64,000 nt of DNA from Pedobacter cryoconitis (GTDB lineage: Bacteria; Bacteroidota; Bacteroidia; Sphingobacteriales; Sphingobacteriaceae), in NCBI RefSeq assembly GCF_001590605.1, contig NZ_CP014504.1:2790001-2854000 (forward strand), read 5' to 3'. A program made the position numbers and the translations under genes. Below the pieces are notes generated by a model. It made no database searches, was not told the DNA's origin, and worked only from the letters and a program-made list of their open reading frames with translations. Shown one piece after another: positions 8,833 to 17,587 of this stretch (position 1 is the stretch's first letter; each line of letters opens with the position of its first letter).

Positions 8833-9879
8833 TTAAAGTTTATTTTTATTGCGTTCAGTCACGATGATATACATAAACACCGGTGTTCCGATTAATGCGG
8901 TTAAAATACCGATAGGGAGTTCTGCCGGAGCAACAATAGTCCTGGCAACCATATCTGCAGCAGTCAGTAAAGCTGCCCCCAGAAGCGCTGATCCAGGAAC
9001 AACCAGCCGGTTATCCGCAGTAAATGTCATCCTCAGGATATGCGGAATGATTAACCCGATAAATCCGATTACTCCTGCAACTGCAACGGACGCACCAACA
9101 GCCATCGTCGCCAGTATAATGATGATTCTTTTCATGTTCACCACGTTAATTCCCATATGTAATGCTTGCGCATCGCCCAGGGTCATCGCATTGAGTGACT
9201 TGGCTAAAAAAGGAAGGAGCACTATTGGTATACTAATAAATGGTAAAAGTCCGCTTACCGTTTCCCAGCTTGCCCCGCCCAGACTTCCCAAACTCCAGAA
9301 AGTAATTACCGGTAATTGTTCATTTGTAGCCATATAAGTTAACAAGCCTACGAATCCAAGAGCCAGTGAATTAATGGCAATACCGGACAACAACAACGTT
9401 GTGATCTCAGTTTTGCCATGCCTCGAAGACATCCGGTAAACGATAAATGTGGTTACACAAGCACCCATAAAAGCAGCCAGAGAAATGGCATAAAAACCAA
9501 TCATCCCACCTATTTTGGTAAAGAAACTGACTTCTAGTACAATGACCAGTACGGCACATAAGGTAGCACCTGCCGATATCCCTATTAATCCGGGTTCTGC
9601 CAGTGGGTTCCTGAATAAACCTTGTATTGCTGCACCCGATATACCAAGTCCCGCACCTATTAAAACCCCTAAAACCACCCTTGGCAATCTTATATTCATT
9701 AATACTGCTGCCTGTTGTGGTTTAAAATTCATCGTCTCCGAAATCCCGGTTTTATAGGCGATGATGGATAAAAACTCAGGGACAGTAATCGCTACTGCCC
9801 CTACACAAGAAGAGATAATCACGACCACCAATAATAAAATGAGCAGCAGTAACAGAATTAATTTTATTTTTTTACTCAA
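8833..9879 (-). CDS. hmuU: heme ABC transporter permease
   Basis: 348 residues, FecCD/BtuC-type permease with about ten membrane helices, the first at residues 5-28. Family landmarks: IRLPRVVLGVLIGAGLGISG (about 63-82), GLFRNPLAEPGLIGISAGA, and near the C-terminus GFIGLIIPHILRMTF and LPIGILTALIGTPVFMYII. It forms the inner-membrane channel for heme together with HmuV. The start overlaps the hmuT stop by 4 bases, so translation is coupled. Confidence 0.95.
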   Translation of the reverse strand: MSKKIKLILLLLLILLLVVVIISSCVGAVAITVPEFLSIIAYKTGISETMNFKPQQAAVLMNIRLPRVVLGVLIGAGLGISGAAIQGLFRNPLAEPGLIGISAGATLCAVLVIVLEVSFFTKIGGMIGFYAISLAAFMGACVTTFIVYRMSSRHGKTEITTLLLSGIAINSLALGFVGLLTYMATNEQLPVITFWSLGSLGGASWETVSGLLPFISIPIVLLPFLAKSLNAMTLGDAQALHMGINVVNMKRIIIILATMAVGASVAVAGVIGFIGLIIPHILRMTFTADNRLVVPGSALLGAALLTAADMVARTIVAPAELPIGILTALIGTPVFMYIIVTERNKNKL

Positions 9880-10724
9880 TTGATTTTAGTAGCTAGTTCT
9901 TGAATTGCAATTCCTAAACGTGGGCCAAAGCTGCCTAACAGTTCACCGTCCATGCTGATAATTTTCTTGTTTTTACCTGCATTCGTTTCTTTAATTCCCT
10001 GAATTTTTGAAACCCCTTCTGCCCCGCCTAAACTTTTCAAACCTGAATCAAAAAGCAAAATCACATCTGGATTAGCTTTCACTAAAGCTTCAGCAGTTAA
10101 AGGTTTGTAATCAGCAAATTCGGTTACCGCATTCTGACCACCTGCCAAAACAATTGCTTTCTCTACTTGCGTACCTGTACCACCAACCATCATAGTCCCG
10201 GTACCCCTTGCATAAATGAATAACACTTTAGGCTTGCTGACCGCTGGTTTAACTTTTGCCAGGTCCTGGTCTAATATTTTGATCAGTGAATCTCCTTTAG
10301 TCTTCACATGCAGACTATCGGTCAGGGTGTGGATCAGCTCTTTTGTTCCTTTGACAGAAAACTCCTGATCAACTAATAAAAGCTTCACACCAGCAGTTTT
10401 AAATTGCGCTTCCAATGCTGGGCTAAAATCTTTTTTAATACCGATCACCAAGCCTGGTTGTAAGGCTAAAATCCCTTCTGCATTAATGTTACGGTTATGC
10501 CCTACCTTTGGTTTTGCTTTCAAACCTTCCGGATAATTACTGGTAATATCTGTACCTACAATATTCTTTTCTAAACCTGCACCAGCCAATACTTCGCTGA
10601 TTGACCCGCTTAGGGAAACGATTTTAATACTGTCAGCAAGACCTGCTGCAGCTTCTTGTTTGTTTGCATTGCAGGCTCCCAAACTAATGGCTGCCAACGC
10701 GACTGCTAATAATGTAATTTTCAT
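9876..10724 (-). CDS. hmuT: heme-binding periplasmic lipoprotein
   Basis: 282 residues. Lipobox LGAC with Cys18, then a TroA/BtuF-like solute-binding fold: IVSLSGSISEVLAGAG at the start of lobe 1, GHNRNINAEGILALQPGLVI, and lobe 2 with VMMVGGTGTQVEKAIVLAGG. It captures heme in the periplasm (as a lipoprotein, anchored in a membrane) and delivers it to HmuU. Upstream lies a hairpin (10765-10797) separating it from hmuY. Neighbours make the heme assignment much firmer than sequence alone. Confidence 0.93.
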   Translation of the reverse strand: MKITLLAVALAAISLGACNANKQEAAAGLADSIKIVSLSGSISEVLAGAGLEKNIVGTDITSNYPEGLKAKPKVGHNRNINAEGILALQPGLVIGIKKDFSPALEAQFKTAGVKLLLVDQEFSVKGTKELIHTLTDSLHVKTKGDSLIKILDQDLAKVKPAVSKPKVLFIYARGTGTMMVGGTGTQVEKAIVLAGGQNAVTEFADYKPLTAEALVKANPDVILLFDSGLKSLGGAEGVSKIQGIKETNAGKNKKIISMDGELLGSFGPRLGIAIQELATKIN

Positions 10725-10764
10725 AATTTTTATTTGAAGAATGATTTGGTCCTTTAATTAACTA

Positions 10765-10797
10765 AAGGCGGCTTTCATATCCATGAAAGCCTGCCTT
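10765..10797 (-). terminator. intra-operon hairpin between hmuY and hmuT
   Basis: AAGGCGGCTTTCAT (10765-10778) pairs with ATGAAAGCC-T-GCCTT (10783-10797) with a single bulged T. No strong T-run follows, so it is more likely an attenuator or mRNA-processing hairpin than a full stop. Confidence 0.5.
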
Positions 10798-10818
10798 CGC
10801 AACCTAAACTAACCAAGT

Positions 10819-11871
10819 TTATGCCTTTTTTACCAGTTTGTATTCGATTACTGGTTTACCGCGAACTCCTGCGTCCTTTTCATGGAAGCTCACAAATTTC
10901 AATTTATAGATATTTCCTGCACCATCTTTAACCAGGTAGAAACGATCTGTTTTTACACCTATTGGCGTACCCGAAGTAATTCTCCAGTTACCAGCGATAA
11001 CTTCTCTTTTACCTGCAAATACTTTTCCTGTTAAGTTTGCTTCTGCGAAATCTGCAAAAGTAACTTTGCTATCTGCTACGCTCACTTCTGCTGCAGTTAC
11101 CCCGCCAACAAAGTTGATCAGGACAAAATCAGAGAAAGTATAAGGTATAGTTGCATTTGCTTTATAAGTTGCCAATGTCCACTGGATATCCCAGTTTGCT
11201 TTTGCGGGCTCTACCTCAACTGCTCCTGTTTTGAAGGACACATATTTAAAGTTGAAAGCTCCGTCCTTCGCAACGTTCAGCGTCTTGAATGTTTTATCAG
11301 TGATTTTGGCGTATTGTAAAGTATAACCAGCACCTGCACGGATTACGCGGATTTTTTGCCACCCCGTAGTACCACCACGATTTACGATATAAACTTTATT
11401 GTCTGCATCGGTCGCTGAAATAGTTTTAATTACCGTACCAGCTAAATAGGTTGCAGCATCCCCATCAACTGGATCGATATAATTAAAACCACCCGCACCC
11501 TGACCCAGGTTTAAATCCCCTGAGATTGCTAATGCTGTCGTATCTGCTTCAGTAACCAGGTTTAAATCTGTTTTAGCTAATGCAATGGCAGTTGCACCTA
11601 CAGTATGGTTCAGGATTACTTTAAAATCATCACCTGAATAAAATCCAAGATCCCATGAAGTACGGGCTACGGATGTTTGTTTATCTGTACTAAAATCTAC
11701 AAAAACACTGTTTCCGGCAGCTGTACCCGGTTCAGAGCCGACCAGTCCGTTTAAGGTAAGTGTACTTCCTGAAGAAGCAGGGGTAACAATAATTGGGTCA
11801 CTATCTTTTTTGCAGGCTGTAAAAACAGTTGCCAGGCAAAGTAAAGTGAGGAGTGGAGTAAATTTTTTCAT
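10819..11871 (-). CDS. hmuY: HmuY-family heme-binding lipoprotein, two-domain
   Basis: 350 residues. A lipoprotein signal ending FTAC (Cys20) followed by KKDSD, which in Bacteroidota marks outer-membrane lipoproteins. Two HmuY-like segments can be seen: RTSWDLGFYSGDDFKVILN (about 70-90) and KANWDIQWTLATYKAN (about 225-240), each followed by a similar beta-rich stretch. Porphyromonas HmuY is a single ~215-residue domain, so this version is longer and seems duplicated. In P. gingivalis HmuY strips heme from hemoproteins and passes it to HmuR. Gene follows hmuR after 23 bases. Confidence 0.85.
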   Translation of the reverse strand: MKKFTPLLTLLCLATVFTACKKDSDPIIVTPASSGSTLTLNGLVGSEPGTAAGNSVFVDFSTDKQTSVARTSWDLGFYSGDDFKVILNHTVGATAIALAKTDLNLVTEADTTALAISGDLNLGQGAGGFNYIDPVDGDAATYLAGTVIKTISATDADNKVYIVNRGGTTGWQKIRVIRAGAGYTLQYAKITDKTFKTLNVAKDGAFNFKYVSFKTGAVEVEPAKANWDIQWTLATYKANATIPYTFSDFVLINFVGGVTAAEVSVADSKVTFADFAEANLTGKVFAGKREVIAGNWRITSGTPIGVKTDRFYLVKDGAGNIYKLKFVSFHEKDAGVRGKPVIEYKLVKKA

Positions 11872-11894
11872 GTTGTGGGTTGTTAATAAATTAT

Positions 11895-13991
11895 TTAATT
11901 TTTTGTCCAGTTAAAGCTTAGTCCGACTACATAAGAGCGGCCGTAACTCGTAGGGATAGACTGCCCTCCTGTACCATGCGCACCTCCAGTGCCTAAAGAA
12001 GAATTACTGAGTGTGGTTAGGTTAAACAGGTTATTTACACCTGCATTCAGCGCGAATGCTTTAAATAGTTTTTTTGTGATCATCAGGTCTGCAATAGTAG
12101 AAGAGCCGATTTTTGTCAATCTTATGCCCTCTCCGTTATCACCTGTAAAAGATTCATATTGTCTCCTTGTCCCATTAAACTTGGCTGATAAATTAACCGT
12201 TGCACCATATTGAGGCAAGCTGTAAGTGAGATTGGTATTGATTTCTGGTGACCAGACAAACTCTGGTGATTCTCCATAGGTTTTTGCGTCCGTACTGTAT
12301 TGATTATAAGTACCTATCATACCCAGGCCTAAGGATGCCTGGAAATGTTTCCATGCAAGAGTGTTCTCCAATGTACCACCTGTAGTCTTATATTTTGCCA
12401 GGTTCACCAGCTCAGAAAGTGTAGGATCAACTGCTGAAGTCACATAGTCAATTCTATTTTTAATGTAGTTATAATAGCCACTCAGCACTGTTTTCACGGT
12501 AAATCCCTCTTGTTCAACCGTTGCCAGAGAAAGAGAAGCATTCAAGCTGTTTGATTGCTCAGCTTTCAAATTTAAATTCCCTAAAATAGTATGATTCGCA
12601 TCTATGAAGTCGAAATAGAGCTCGCGAAGTGCCGGGGCACGGAAACCGGTAGCATAGCCCAAGCGCAGATCAAGTTTATCGGTTAAAACTATTTTAGTAT
12701 TCAGTGATGGAATAACTGGTGGCGCGTCATAAACAGAGTTTTTAATAAATCTAAGTCCCGGACGGAGCGTTACCCCGTGGATCAGATTGAGTTCTGAAGA
12801 GACAAAAAATGCATAATCATTAATAGTCGGTTCTCCTTTAATCCTGGCTCCCTCTGCATGATCGGTATTGATTTCTATACCTGGTTGAAATGAAACCTGA
12901 CCGGACATTTTATAGACCAGTGTAGTCCGGAACGCACCTGAACTTAATTTAGCGACATCCTGCTGGCCTTGCCCGGTAGTGAGCTGGTCTGTGCCGGTCG
13001 CATAATCATGTTCTGTCGTTTTTGTAGCACGATTCAAAGTATTATAAGCAACAGAGCCACTAAGCGTTAATTGATCGTTGAAACGATAATCACTCTGTAA
13101 TTGATGGATATAACGTTGAACAGTAAATACCTGGTTAATTGCTTTATTTGCATTTACAATATAGCCACCTTTACTATCGATGCTTTCGTCCAGATAGTTT
13201 AGCCTGTACCAGATATTGAAATTGTTATTGCTGTAGCCTAATCTCCCATTAGCCATCCATTTTAATTTTGGCTTCCAGCGGTTGCGGTCTAAAGCAACCT
13301 CGTTGGTGGTAGTGAGCGGCCCAGGTACATTAAATCCGTTGAAATCGTCGCGGGTAAGCCCGGCAAGCATACTCCATCCTTTGTTTTGCCATTCTCCACC
13401 CACATGCTGCAGATGAGATCCTGATTTACCAAAAGGGGAATATTCGTTTCCAGCAGTTTCTTCTTGTATTCTTGCATTAATATTCAATATTTCTTTGCCC
13501 GGTTTTTTAGTAATCACATTGATTACCCCTACCAAAGCATCAGAGCCATAGGAAACTGAAAGCGGGCCCTCAACAATTTCAATACGTTCTACGGTGTTGA
13601 TATCAATTTGGTTTAAGCTTTCACGTTCGTCATTTCTATCAATCACAGGCACGCCATCCAGCAGGATTTTTATGTTGCGGCCACTCATTCCCATCATTTG
13701 TACATCACTGACGCCTAAGGCCGGGTCACTGGTAAATCTGAATCCAAGTTCAGTATTTAAAACTTGCTGAATACTTGTTGCGGCTTTCAGACGTATCCGT
13801 TCTGCATTAATGATACGGGTTCTGTAAACAGAATTTTTCAATGATTGTGGCTGATACTCACCCGTAACCACTACTTCTTTCAGGTTATTGGTAGTCGTGT
13901 CTTTTTTCTGCTGACTAACAACAGTTTTGTTCTGCGCATAAGAAGTTGCGGTGGATATAAATACTGTAACAAGGAGGTAACCAATTCTCAT
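11895..13991 (-). CDS. hmuR: TonB-dependent heme receptor
   Basis: 698 residues: signal peptide 1-19 (ATSYAQ), TonB-box-like EVVVTGEYQPQSL (about 40), a plug with VQMMGMSGRNIKILLDGVPV and VERIEIVEGPLSVSYG (about 90-150), and a ~520-residue barrel ending in aromatic NWTKN-type strand (YVVGLSFNWTKN). It imports heme across the outer membrane using TonB energy. No N-terminal carboxypeptidase or SusD partner, which excludes a glycan system. The linked hmuY and hmuTUVS make heme the likely substrate. Promoter elements lie at 14028-14060. Confidence 0.93.
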   Translation of the reverse strand: MRIGYLLVTVFISTATSYAQNKTVVSQQKKDTTTNNLKEVVVTGEYQPQSLKNSVYRTRIINAERIRLKAATSIQQVLNTELGFRFTSDPALGVSDVQMMGMSGRNIKILLDGVPVIDRNDERESLNQIDINTVERIEIVEGPLSVSYGSDALVGVINVITKKPGKEILNINARIQEETAGNEYSPFGKSGSHLQHVGGEWQNKGWSMLAGLTRDDFNGFNVPGPLTTTNEVALDRNRWKPKLKWMANGRLGYSNNNFNIWYRLNYLDESIDSKGGYIVNANKAINQVFTVQRYIHQLQSDYRFNDQLTLSGSVAYNTLNRATKTTEHDYATGTDQLTTGQGQQDVAKLSSGAFRTTLVYKMSGQVSFQPGIEINTDHAEGARIKGEPTINDYAFFVSSELNLIHGVTLRPGLRFIKNSVYDAPPVIPSLNTKIVLTDKLDLRLGYATGFRAPALRELYFDFIDANHTILGNLNLKAEQSNSLNASLSLATVEQEGFTVKTVLSGYYNYIKNRIDYVTSAVDPTLSELVNLAKYKTTGGTLENTLAWKHFQASLGLGMIGTYNQYSTDAKTYGESPEFVWSPEINTNLTYSLPQYGATVNLSAKFNGTRRQYESFTGDNGEGIRLTKIGSSTIADLMITKKLFKAFALNAGVNNLFNLTTLSNSSLGTGGAHGTGGQSIPTSYGRSYVVGLSFNWTKN

Positions 13992-14027
13992 TCAAAAACC
14001 TATTTAGAATTATTTTAAATAACATTG

Positions 14028-14060
14028 CAAGTATAAGGAGTTATTTAGACTAATTACAAA
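14028..14060 (-). promoter_or_regulatory. promoter of the hmu operon
   Basis: Minus strand: TTTG at 14057-14060 as -33, 21-base spacer, then TATACTTG at 14028-14035 (one mismatch to TAnnTTTG), about 37 bases ahead of the hmuR start. No recognisable Fur box was spotted. Confidence 0.5.
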
Positions 14061-14135
14061 TTAAAATGAAAATAGTATGCAATCAACTGATAATGAACTC
14101 AGTAGAGATACAGCGATACATAAAAATTAGTAAAT

Positions 14136-14873
14136 TTATTTAATAGTCTTTAATACGCTTAAACCCACGTATTTAAAGAAAGAATCTTTATAGGTATTTC
14201 CTAGTTGCAGAATAGTTTTATTCTTTAAAACCACCATATTTCCTTCTATATGGCTAATCTTTTTATGATTCACGACAAAGGATTTATGGATACGCAGAAA
14301 GCTCGACTCCGGTAGTTGAGAAAGGACATTTTTTAAAGGGACGTAGGCAATATAATTTTCATTTTCCAGGTTAAAAACCACTTGATTATCATTTGATTCT
14401 ACGTAATAGATATCATCAAATTCTATTTTGATCAGCCTTCCTTTAACCCCATGTTTAATGTAAATGTGAGAGACCGCAGATGGCACATTTTGAGCTGATG
14501 GTTTTCCACTTAACATCGGCACAAAACTGATCACTTTATGAATAGCCTGCATAAACCTTTTATGGGATACCGGCTTTAATAAATAGTCTACCGCATTATG
14601 GCTGAAAGCGTCAAAAGCATAATCTCTGTATCCGCTTACAAAAACAACTTTAGTTGACGTCGTAATCAGCTGGCAGAAATCCATTCCATCCAGCGTAGGC
14701 ATATTAATATCCAGAAAAACCAGATCTGGTGCCAGTCTGTTTACTTCAATCAGCCCTTTTTCAGGATTACTGTTAAATCCAACCAATTCAAGATAGGGAA
14801 CTTCACTAATATACTCTCTTAAAGTACTGATCACATGGTACTCATCATCAACAATATAACAGGTAATATTCAT
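14136..14873 (-). CDS. LytTR-family response regulator
   Basis: 245 residues. Receiver domain 1-120 with DD at 9-10, phospho-acceptor D55 in VFLDINMP and conserved K near 105 (LLKPVSHKRF); then a LytTR DNA-binding domain (about 140-240) with IYYVESNDNQVVF and FLRIHKSFVVN. It should bind DNA in response to a sensor kinase. No LytS/YehU-type kinase is adjacent. It stands directly upstream of hmuR on the same strand with a 144-base gap, so control of the heme locus is possible but is an inference. ATG at 14873 fits the family. Confidence 0.92.
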   Translation of the reverse strand: MNITCYIVDDEYHVISTLREYISEVPYLELVGFNSNPEKGLIEVNRLAPDLVFLDINMPTLDGMDFCQLITTSTKVVFVSGYRDYAFDAFSHNAVDYLLKPVSHKRFMQAIHKVISFVPMLSGKPSAQNVPSAVSHIYIKHGVKGRLIKIEFDDIYYVESNDNQVVFNLENENYIAYVPLKNVLSQLPESSFLRIHKSFVVNHKKISHIEGNMVVLKNKTILQLGNTYKDSFFKYVGLSVLKTIK

Positions 14874-15085
14874 TGGTTAATTTAAATTAATCTTAAGCTG
14901 ATATCCGGTGCAATGAAATTACTATATATCCGTCTGATTAAATAATTCATTTGATATTTTTTTAACCCTCTTAAAAATTACGTTTACCTCCCAAATACTT
15001 GCTTTAACCCAAATTATTTTAGTATACCAAACTATATCAATAATTTGATTAAAATAAAACTTTTCTACCTATGAAAAGGATAAGT

Positions 15086-15105
15086 CAGGGAGGTCTAGCT
15101 CCCTG
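15086..15105 (+). terminator. hairpin in the leader of the HlyD-like gene
   Basis: CAGGGAG-GTCTAG-CTCCCTG is a perfect 7-bp stem followed by GCTTGTTTTATATT. It lies between two possible starts (15071 and 15149) and could be an attenuator; its presence argues for the downstream start. Confidence 0.4.
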
Positions 15106-15148
15106 GCTTGTTTTATATTCTGGCCGGCCTAACCGAAATAGCAATTTG

Positions 15149-15856
15149 ATGAAACTTAAAGAGACAGACGGCGCTAATGCTGGTCAACCATGGAAATGGT
15201 TTTTAAACCGGGACGTGTTGGTAACATGCCTGTCACTGCTCTTAATTATCCTGGCTGCGCTTATGATCCCGTATAAGGACAGTATATCTTTCAATGCACA
15301 GTTTCATACACAGCACAAAATTGTCCCTGTAATCAGTCCTTTTAATGGTATTATCAAAAAAGACATCTTTGATACTAACGATGCTATCGGGCCAAATACT
15401 TTTCTGTTTACCATTTATGATTTATCTGCACAAAAAGAAACATCAGTGTATGCAACGGATGCTGGCTACTATCTGCCCAATAAGATTGAATTCAAAAGCA
15501 AAACCTACGTGAGTAAAGACGATACCTTATTTTATATCATGCCAGATATTAAGAGCAAGGGAGAGGTGTACTGTACTGCAGCTGCCGATAAATTTAACGT
15601 TTCCAGGATGGAAACTGGTCACAAAGTAACCATTAGTGTTGCACGGAATGAGGAAGTTTTCAGTATCTCCGGAAAAGTTTCATTCATTTCAGCGCTTCCG
15701 GACCATTCAGGGAAATATCCTTTTCAGATCAGTCTTGAAGATAAAGACGTTCAGCATCTTTCAGAAAAAGGTGTGTTCTATTTTGGTCAGCAGGGAAAAG
15801 TCCAGATTAATTTTGACGCACAAAAACTAGGTTACAAATTGCTGAGATTTTTATAA
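15149..15856 (+). CDS. HlyD/membrane-fusion-like protein, short
   Basis: About 235 residues from ATG 15149; an upstream ATG at 15071 would add 26 odd residues that overlap a hairpin. One membrane helix (VTCLSLLLIILAALMI, about 23-40) is followed by a soluble part with IVPVISPFNGIIKK, the half-motif of a biotinyl-lipoyl/HlyD barrel hybrid, and later VSFISALPDHSGKYPFQISL, a beta-barrel segment of such adaptors. Adaptors connect inner-membrane transporters with outer components. It lacks the long coiled-coil hairpin and has no transporter next to it, so the function is open. Its stop is 2 bases from the stop of the convergent NarL-type regulator. Confidence 0.6.
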   Translation: MKLKETDGANAGQPWKWFLNRDVLVTCLSLLLIILAALMIPYKDSISFNAQFHTQHKIVPVISPFNGIIKKDIFDTNDAIGPNTFLFTIYDLSAQKETSVYATDAGYYLPNKIEFKSKTYVSKDDTLFYIMPDIKSKGEVYCTAAADKFNVSRMETGHKVTISVARNEEVFSISGKVSFISALPDHSGKYPFQISLEDKDVQHLSEKGVFYFGQQGKVQINFDAQKLGYKLLRFL

Positions 15857-15858
15857 AT

Positions 15859-16503
15859 TTATTGAATAATTCCGCTTAAAACTGCATATCTGATCAGAGC
15901 GGCAGTATTTTTTGCCCCTGTTTTTTCGATCAGGCTTTGCCTGTGCCCTTCTATAGTACGTTTGCTGATAAACAGTTTGGTAGACATTTCATTATTTGTT
16001 AACCCTTCGGCAATCAGCGCCAGGATCTCAATTTCCCGCATAGAATACTCCACATTGTCATTGATCCGGTTCAGTGGTCCGGTCGTAATTGATTTATTCA
16101 ATAAACGCATGGCTAGTTCAGCACATAAATACTGTCCCCCGGCATTCACATGTTTCAAGGAAAATATAAGTTCATCAGCACTTACACTTTTAAGCAGATA
16201 ACCAGATGCACCTTCAGAAAAGGCCTGAGAAACATATTTATCATTATCCAGCATAGAAAGCATCACGATCTGTGTAGCCGGACTTTTTAGTTTCAGTTCC
16301 TTAATCAATGCTATTCCGTCCATCTCTGGCATATTAATATCGGCCAGTACAATGTCTACTTTAATTCCACTGCCGATGATCTCCAATACTTCCAAACCAT
16401 TCGTAGCTTCTCCGGCAATACTGATTTCTTTGTCAGCTTCCAGCAGCATACGAATCCCGTTGCGTACAATATTATGATCTTCTGCTAATATTAAGCTTAA
16501 CAT
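15859..16503 (-). CDS. NarL/FixJ-type response regulator
   Basis: 214 residues: receiver with ED at 8-9, phospho-acceptor D55 (VLADINMPEMDG) and a K near 104 (LLKSVSADE); LuxR-type HTH at about 148-205 (SMREIEILALIAEGLTNNEM, then SKRTIEGHRQSLIEKTGAKN). Regulators of this type pair with HisKA_3 kinases, and exactly such a kinase is encoded two genes upstream on the same strand (17588-19213). It is the terminal gene of the CheB/CheR-kinase-CheB cluster, 50 bases downstream of the CheB gene. Targets unknown. Confidence 0.93.
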   Translation of the reverse strand: MLSLILAEDHNIVRNGIRMLLEADKEISIAGEATNGLEVLEIIGSGIKVDIVLADINMPEMDGIALIKELKLKSPATQIVMLSMLDNDKYVSQAFSEGASGYLLKSVSADELIFSLKHVNAGGQYLCAELAMRLLNKSITTGPLNRINDNVEYSMREIEILALIAEGLTNNEMSTKLFISKRTIEGHRQSLIEKTGAKNTAALIRYAVLSGIIQ

Positions 16504-16553
16504 AAATGCTCTTTAATTCCTTATAGTCCAAAAATTCTCTTCCATATCGCATC

Positions 16554-17567
16554 TTATTCTTCTTTTCCTGGCAATTCACCCAAATCCATCAACATTTTCC
16601 GGAGTCTGTCGATGTGCAGCTGCATTGCTTCTGCCCTTTCATTTCTTGTGGTATCAACAGGTAAACTCTGAGCTGTGGGTTTCGGCCTGTTCATATTCAG
16701 TAACAGGTTTTTTCGCTCTTCCATCATTCTTATTGCTACCCAGAGAGAGTCTTCGATGCCTTTTAATTGTTGATCTTCAAAAATACGCTCTGTGAATGCA
16801 TGCCCCGTGTAACAGCGGTAACGCGGTATCGCATCATTGGTTATTTTGACCATTGTACCACCACATTCTGGACAAGTAAGATGGCTGAAGTCACCTAATT
16901 TAGTCAAATCTTTCATACTTGTAGTCATTCTTCTGGCAATCTCTGCTTCCAGTTTCACGTCTGCAGGAACTTCTGCTGCTATGCAGGAAGTATGAGAAAA
17001 TCTATCGGTTAAAATATGTCCTATCTCATTCAGCACTACTTTGTAATCGACTTCCATAGCGTTTAATACGCTGTTAGGCATATCAGGAAATTCTGCTTCT
17101 TCAGGATCCTGGACAATACACAATCCCCCGCTCCTTTTGATTGCATACATTCCAGAAACCCCGTCATCCAGCAGTCCTGTTAAAATAATCCCTGTTACAC
17201 AACTACCATAGGCTGCCGCAGCAGATCTGAAAAGTACATCTATAGCTGGCCGCCAGTGATTTTCAAATGCACCTTTAGTCACAAGGATCCTGTCCTTGAT
17301 TACTAAAAGGTGATGATCTGCTTTGGCCAGATAAATTGTTCTGTTTTCTATTTCCTGCTGATCTTCAGCTACCTTGCATTTTAAAAGTGTATGTTTCTGA
17401 ATCCCCTTTAAAATTATTTCTGAATTTGAATTACCTGACAAATGGATCACGATAAATACTGCTGCATCCAGATCCTGTTTAAAGCTTGCTACCAATTTTG
17501 CAATAGCGGAAAAGCCACCTGCCGAAGTACCGATCGTAATAATGTTCTTTATTGCTTCTGCTTCCAT
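16554..17567 (-). CDS. free-standing CheB-type methylesterase
   Basis: 337 residues. The catalytic CheB domain spans 1-190 with the triad Ser15 (GTSAGG), His42 (VIHLSGNS) and Asp135 (LLDDGVSG). There is no receiver domain. A C-terminal zinc-ribbon-like part follows (TCPECGG, then YRCYTGHAF) and a helical tail. Classical CheB removes methyl groups from chemoreceptors; none is seen here, so it may act on other glutamyl esters or as a signalling module. It lies 20 bases after the kinase gene and before the NarL-type regulator, all on the minus strand. Confidence 0.9.
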   Translation of the reverse strand: MEAEAIKNIITIGTSAGGFSAIAKLVASFKQDLDAAVFIVIHLSGNSNSEIILKGIQKHTLLKCKVAEDQQEIENRTIYLAKADHHLLVIKDRILVTKGAFENHWRPAIDVLFRSAAAAYGSCVTGIILTGLLDDGVSGMYAIKRSGGLCIVQDPEEAEFPDMPNSVLNAMEVDYKVVLNEIGHILTDRFSHTSCIAAEVPADVKLEAEIARRMTTSMKDLTKLGDFSHLTCPECGGTMVKITNDAIPRYRCYTGHAFTERIFEDQQLKGIEDSLWVAIRMMEERKNLLLNMNRPKPTAQSLPVDTTRNERAEAMQLHIDRLRKMLMDLGELPGKEE

Positions 17568-17587
17568 ATGCTGTGATTTGAGGTCAA

